This document shows positions 43,364 through 44,256 of a DNA stretch of 44,256 nt, piece by piece. The notes under the pieces are model-generated. The model saw nothing but the letters and a program-made list of their open reading frames with translations, did no database searches and was not told the DNA's origin. Both the position numbers and the translations under genes were made by a program. Origin of the DNA: Phytophthora quininea (lineage: Eukaryota > Oomycota > Peronosporomycetes > Peronosporales > Peronosporaceae); the NCBI GenBank assembly GCA_011947345.1, contig JAAVTG010000801.1, forward strand, positions 1-44,256, read 5' to 3'. Positions within the stretch are counted from its first letter, which is position 1, and each line of letters begins with the position of its first letter.

Positions 43364-43765
43364 AAAAGGAAGAGCACTTGAGCAGTAGTTGGCAAAATGC
43401 AAAGTGATTCGATTCAGGTCCTTAGTTCGCAACCGCGTGCTACCTCTAAGCCTGCTACTGGGTATCCTTTACTGGATACACCCTACTGGATTCTCTACTG
43501 GATACACAGTTACCTTACCCAATCAGAGAACGCCACGTCGATGCCCATCCTGTACCTACAATCTTGCACCCACAATAGGTACCCACAATCCTGTACCCAC
43601 AATCCTGTACCCACAATCATGGCGTAATCACTGTGACGTAAACACCGTCCGTAATCACAGGAATGATTGCGGTACCACACAGTGAAGGTCACGCCGACCT
43701 CACTGATGACGCGTCCACGTCACACGGTCGCTTGGCGAGGCGTCGTCACATCACTCTTGACAACA
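43364..43765 (-). repeat. 5' LTR of copia element
   Basis: Partner of 38861-39262 at an offset of exactly 4503 bases, which holds across the whole 402 bp. It should hold the element promoter; no TATA box was assigned. Confidence 0.95.
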
Positions 43766-43949
43766 GCGATGTTCTTGCATGAAATAATCGTGATCAAGTT
43801 TGTCCGTGAAGACGACACGAAGGCTGTTCAAGCTACCTGGTCGAAACGTGGCTCAACTGGATGGCTGGTTCCGGTGACTACTTCAACACGACTTGAAGCG
43901 GGCAACGGGGTGATGCTGTCACGGCTGAGCACGTTGATGTGGTCATTCA
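43766..43949. other. 184-bp spacer between two head-to-head copia 5' LTRs
   Basis: Unique sequence open on both strands (HEIIVIKFVREDDTKAVQAT on plus; INVLSRDSITPLPASSRVEV on minus). No family recognised. The two LTRs facing it start TGTTGTCAAGAG and point away from the spacer. Confidence 0.5.
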
Positions 43950-44256
43950 TGTTGTCAAGAGTGATGTGACGACGCCTCGCCAAGCGACCGTGTGACGTGG
44001 ACGCGTCATCAGTGAGGTCGGCGTGACCTTCACTGTGTGGTACCGCAATCATTCCTGTGATTACGGACGGTGTTTACGTCACAGTGATTACGCCATGATT
44101 GTGGGTACAGGATTGTGGGTACAGGATTGTGAACCTATTGTGAGTGCTGGAGTATGGTACAGGATGGGCATCGACGTGGCGTTCTGATTGGGTAGGCTGC
44201 TGTATCCAGAATCCGTAGGGTGTATCCATAAAGGATACCCAGTAGCAGGCTTAGAG
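43950..44256 (+). repeat. Partial LTR of a second copia copy, inverted and diverged
   Basis: It begins TGTTGTCAAGAGTGATGTGA at 43950 and follows the reverse complement of the other LTRs to the window end, covering about 307 of 402 bp. Several small indels and substitutions distinguish it, mainly in the tandem arrays (44130-44230). It is preceded by ATTCA. It is either a 5' LTR of a plus-strand element continuing beyond the window, or a solo LTR. Confidence 0.9.

Larger units (their letters stand above)
38861..43765 (-). mobile_element. Ty1/copia LTR retrotransposon, nearly complete, 4905 bp
   Basis: Two LTRs of about 402 bp (38861-39262 and 43364-43765) appear identical wherever I compared them. 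They enclose a primer-binding site, a single gag-pol region in copia order (Gag, protease, integrase, RT, RNase H) and a polypurine tract. There are no in-frame stops, only three frameshifts. The LTRs start with TG on the coding strand but end in TTTT, not CA. The 5-bp flanks (TGAAT left, GCGAT right) do not match. Identical LTRs imply recent insertion or recent conversion. Confidence 0.95.

Noticed and set aside
1..44256. CRISPR arrays, rRNA genes, bacterial operons or an intact host gene
   Set aside because: None seen; the repeats present are transposon termini, LTRs and short tandem arrays, and the coding relics are eukaryotic mobile-element families.

Overview
The window looks like a repeat-rich, gene-poor stretch of an oomycete nuclear genome, probably Phytophthora or a close relative. 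This is inferred from the mix of transposon families: DIRS-type tyrosine-recombinase retrotransposons with a zinc-finger Gag-like protein, Ty1/copia, PIF/Harbinger with a separate Myb/SANT-like gene, Tc1/mariner, MULE, a large SAP-containing piggyBac-like transposase, hAT and pogo. I found no intact host gene. Nearly every recognisable reading frame is broken by frameshifts or stops, so most genes are entered as pseudogenes.

Layout. 0.1-5.5 kb: a DIRS-like element on the minus strand (Gag-like protein, reverse transcriptase/RNase H, tyrosine recombinase). 6.0-9.7 kb: a Harbinger relic with a plus-strand Myb/SANT gene and a convergent minus-strand transposase; the transposase is split by a complete 1.56-kb Tc1 element that has its TA target duplication and ~214-bp inverted repeats. 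10.9-11.9 kb: a broken plus-strand gene combining a 2-oxoglutarate/Fe(II)-dioxygenase-like domain with two zinc fingers. 12.1-14.0 kb: a MULE transposase with a SWIM-like finger; an ~88-bp repeat lies just upstream of it and again at 10.1 kb. 15.4-18.3 kb: a decayed piggyBac-like transposase. 20.5-22.9 kb: inverted repeats bound a 2.4-kb segment with a decayed charged ORF, a candidate unnamed element. 24.1-26.2 kb: a second, plus-strand DIRS-type Gag relic. 27.3-38.3 kb: fragments of pogo, a possible piggyBac tail, Harbinger and hAT elements, a GATCC-rich block, and a pseudogene of cysteine synthase (33.9-34.6 kb), the only clear metabolic-gene sequence.

38.9-43.8 kb: a nearly complete Ty1/copia element on the minus strand, with two LTRs of about 402 bp that look identical, a primer-binding site matching an initiator tRNA-Met half molecule, a polypurine tract, and Gag-protease-integrase-RT-RNase H in family order, broken only by three frameshifts. 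A diverged LTR in the opposite orientation starts 184 bp beyond it and runs off the window. The flanking 5-bp sequences pair across the two elements instead of within the first one, which suggests a rearrangement. The window is therefore a layered transposon graveyard with one young insertion.
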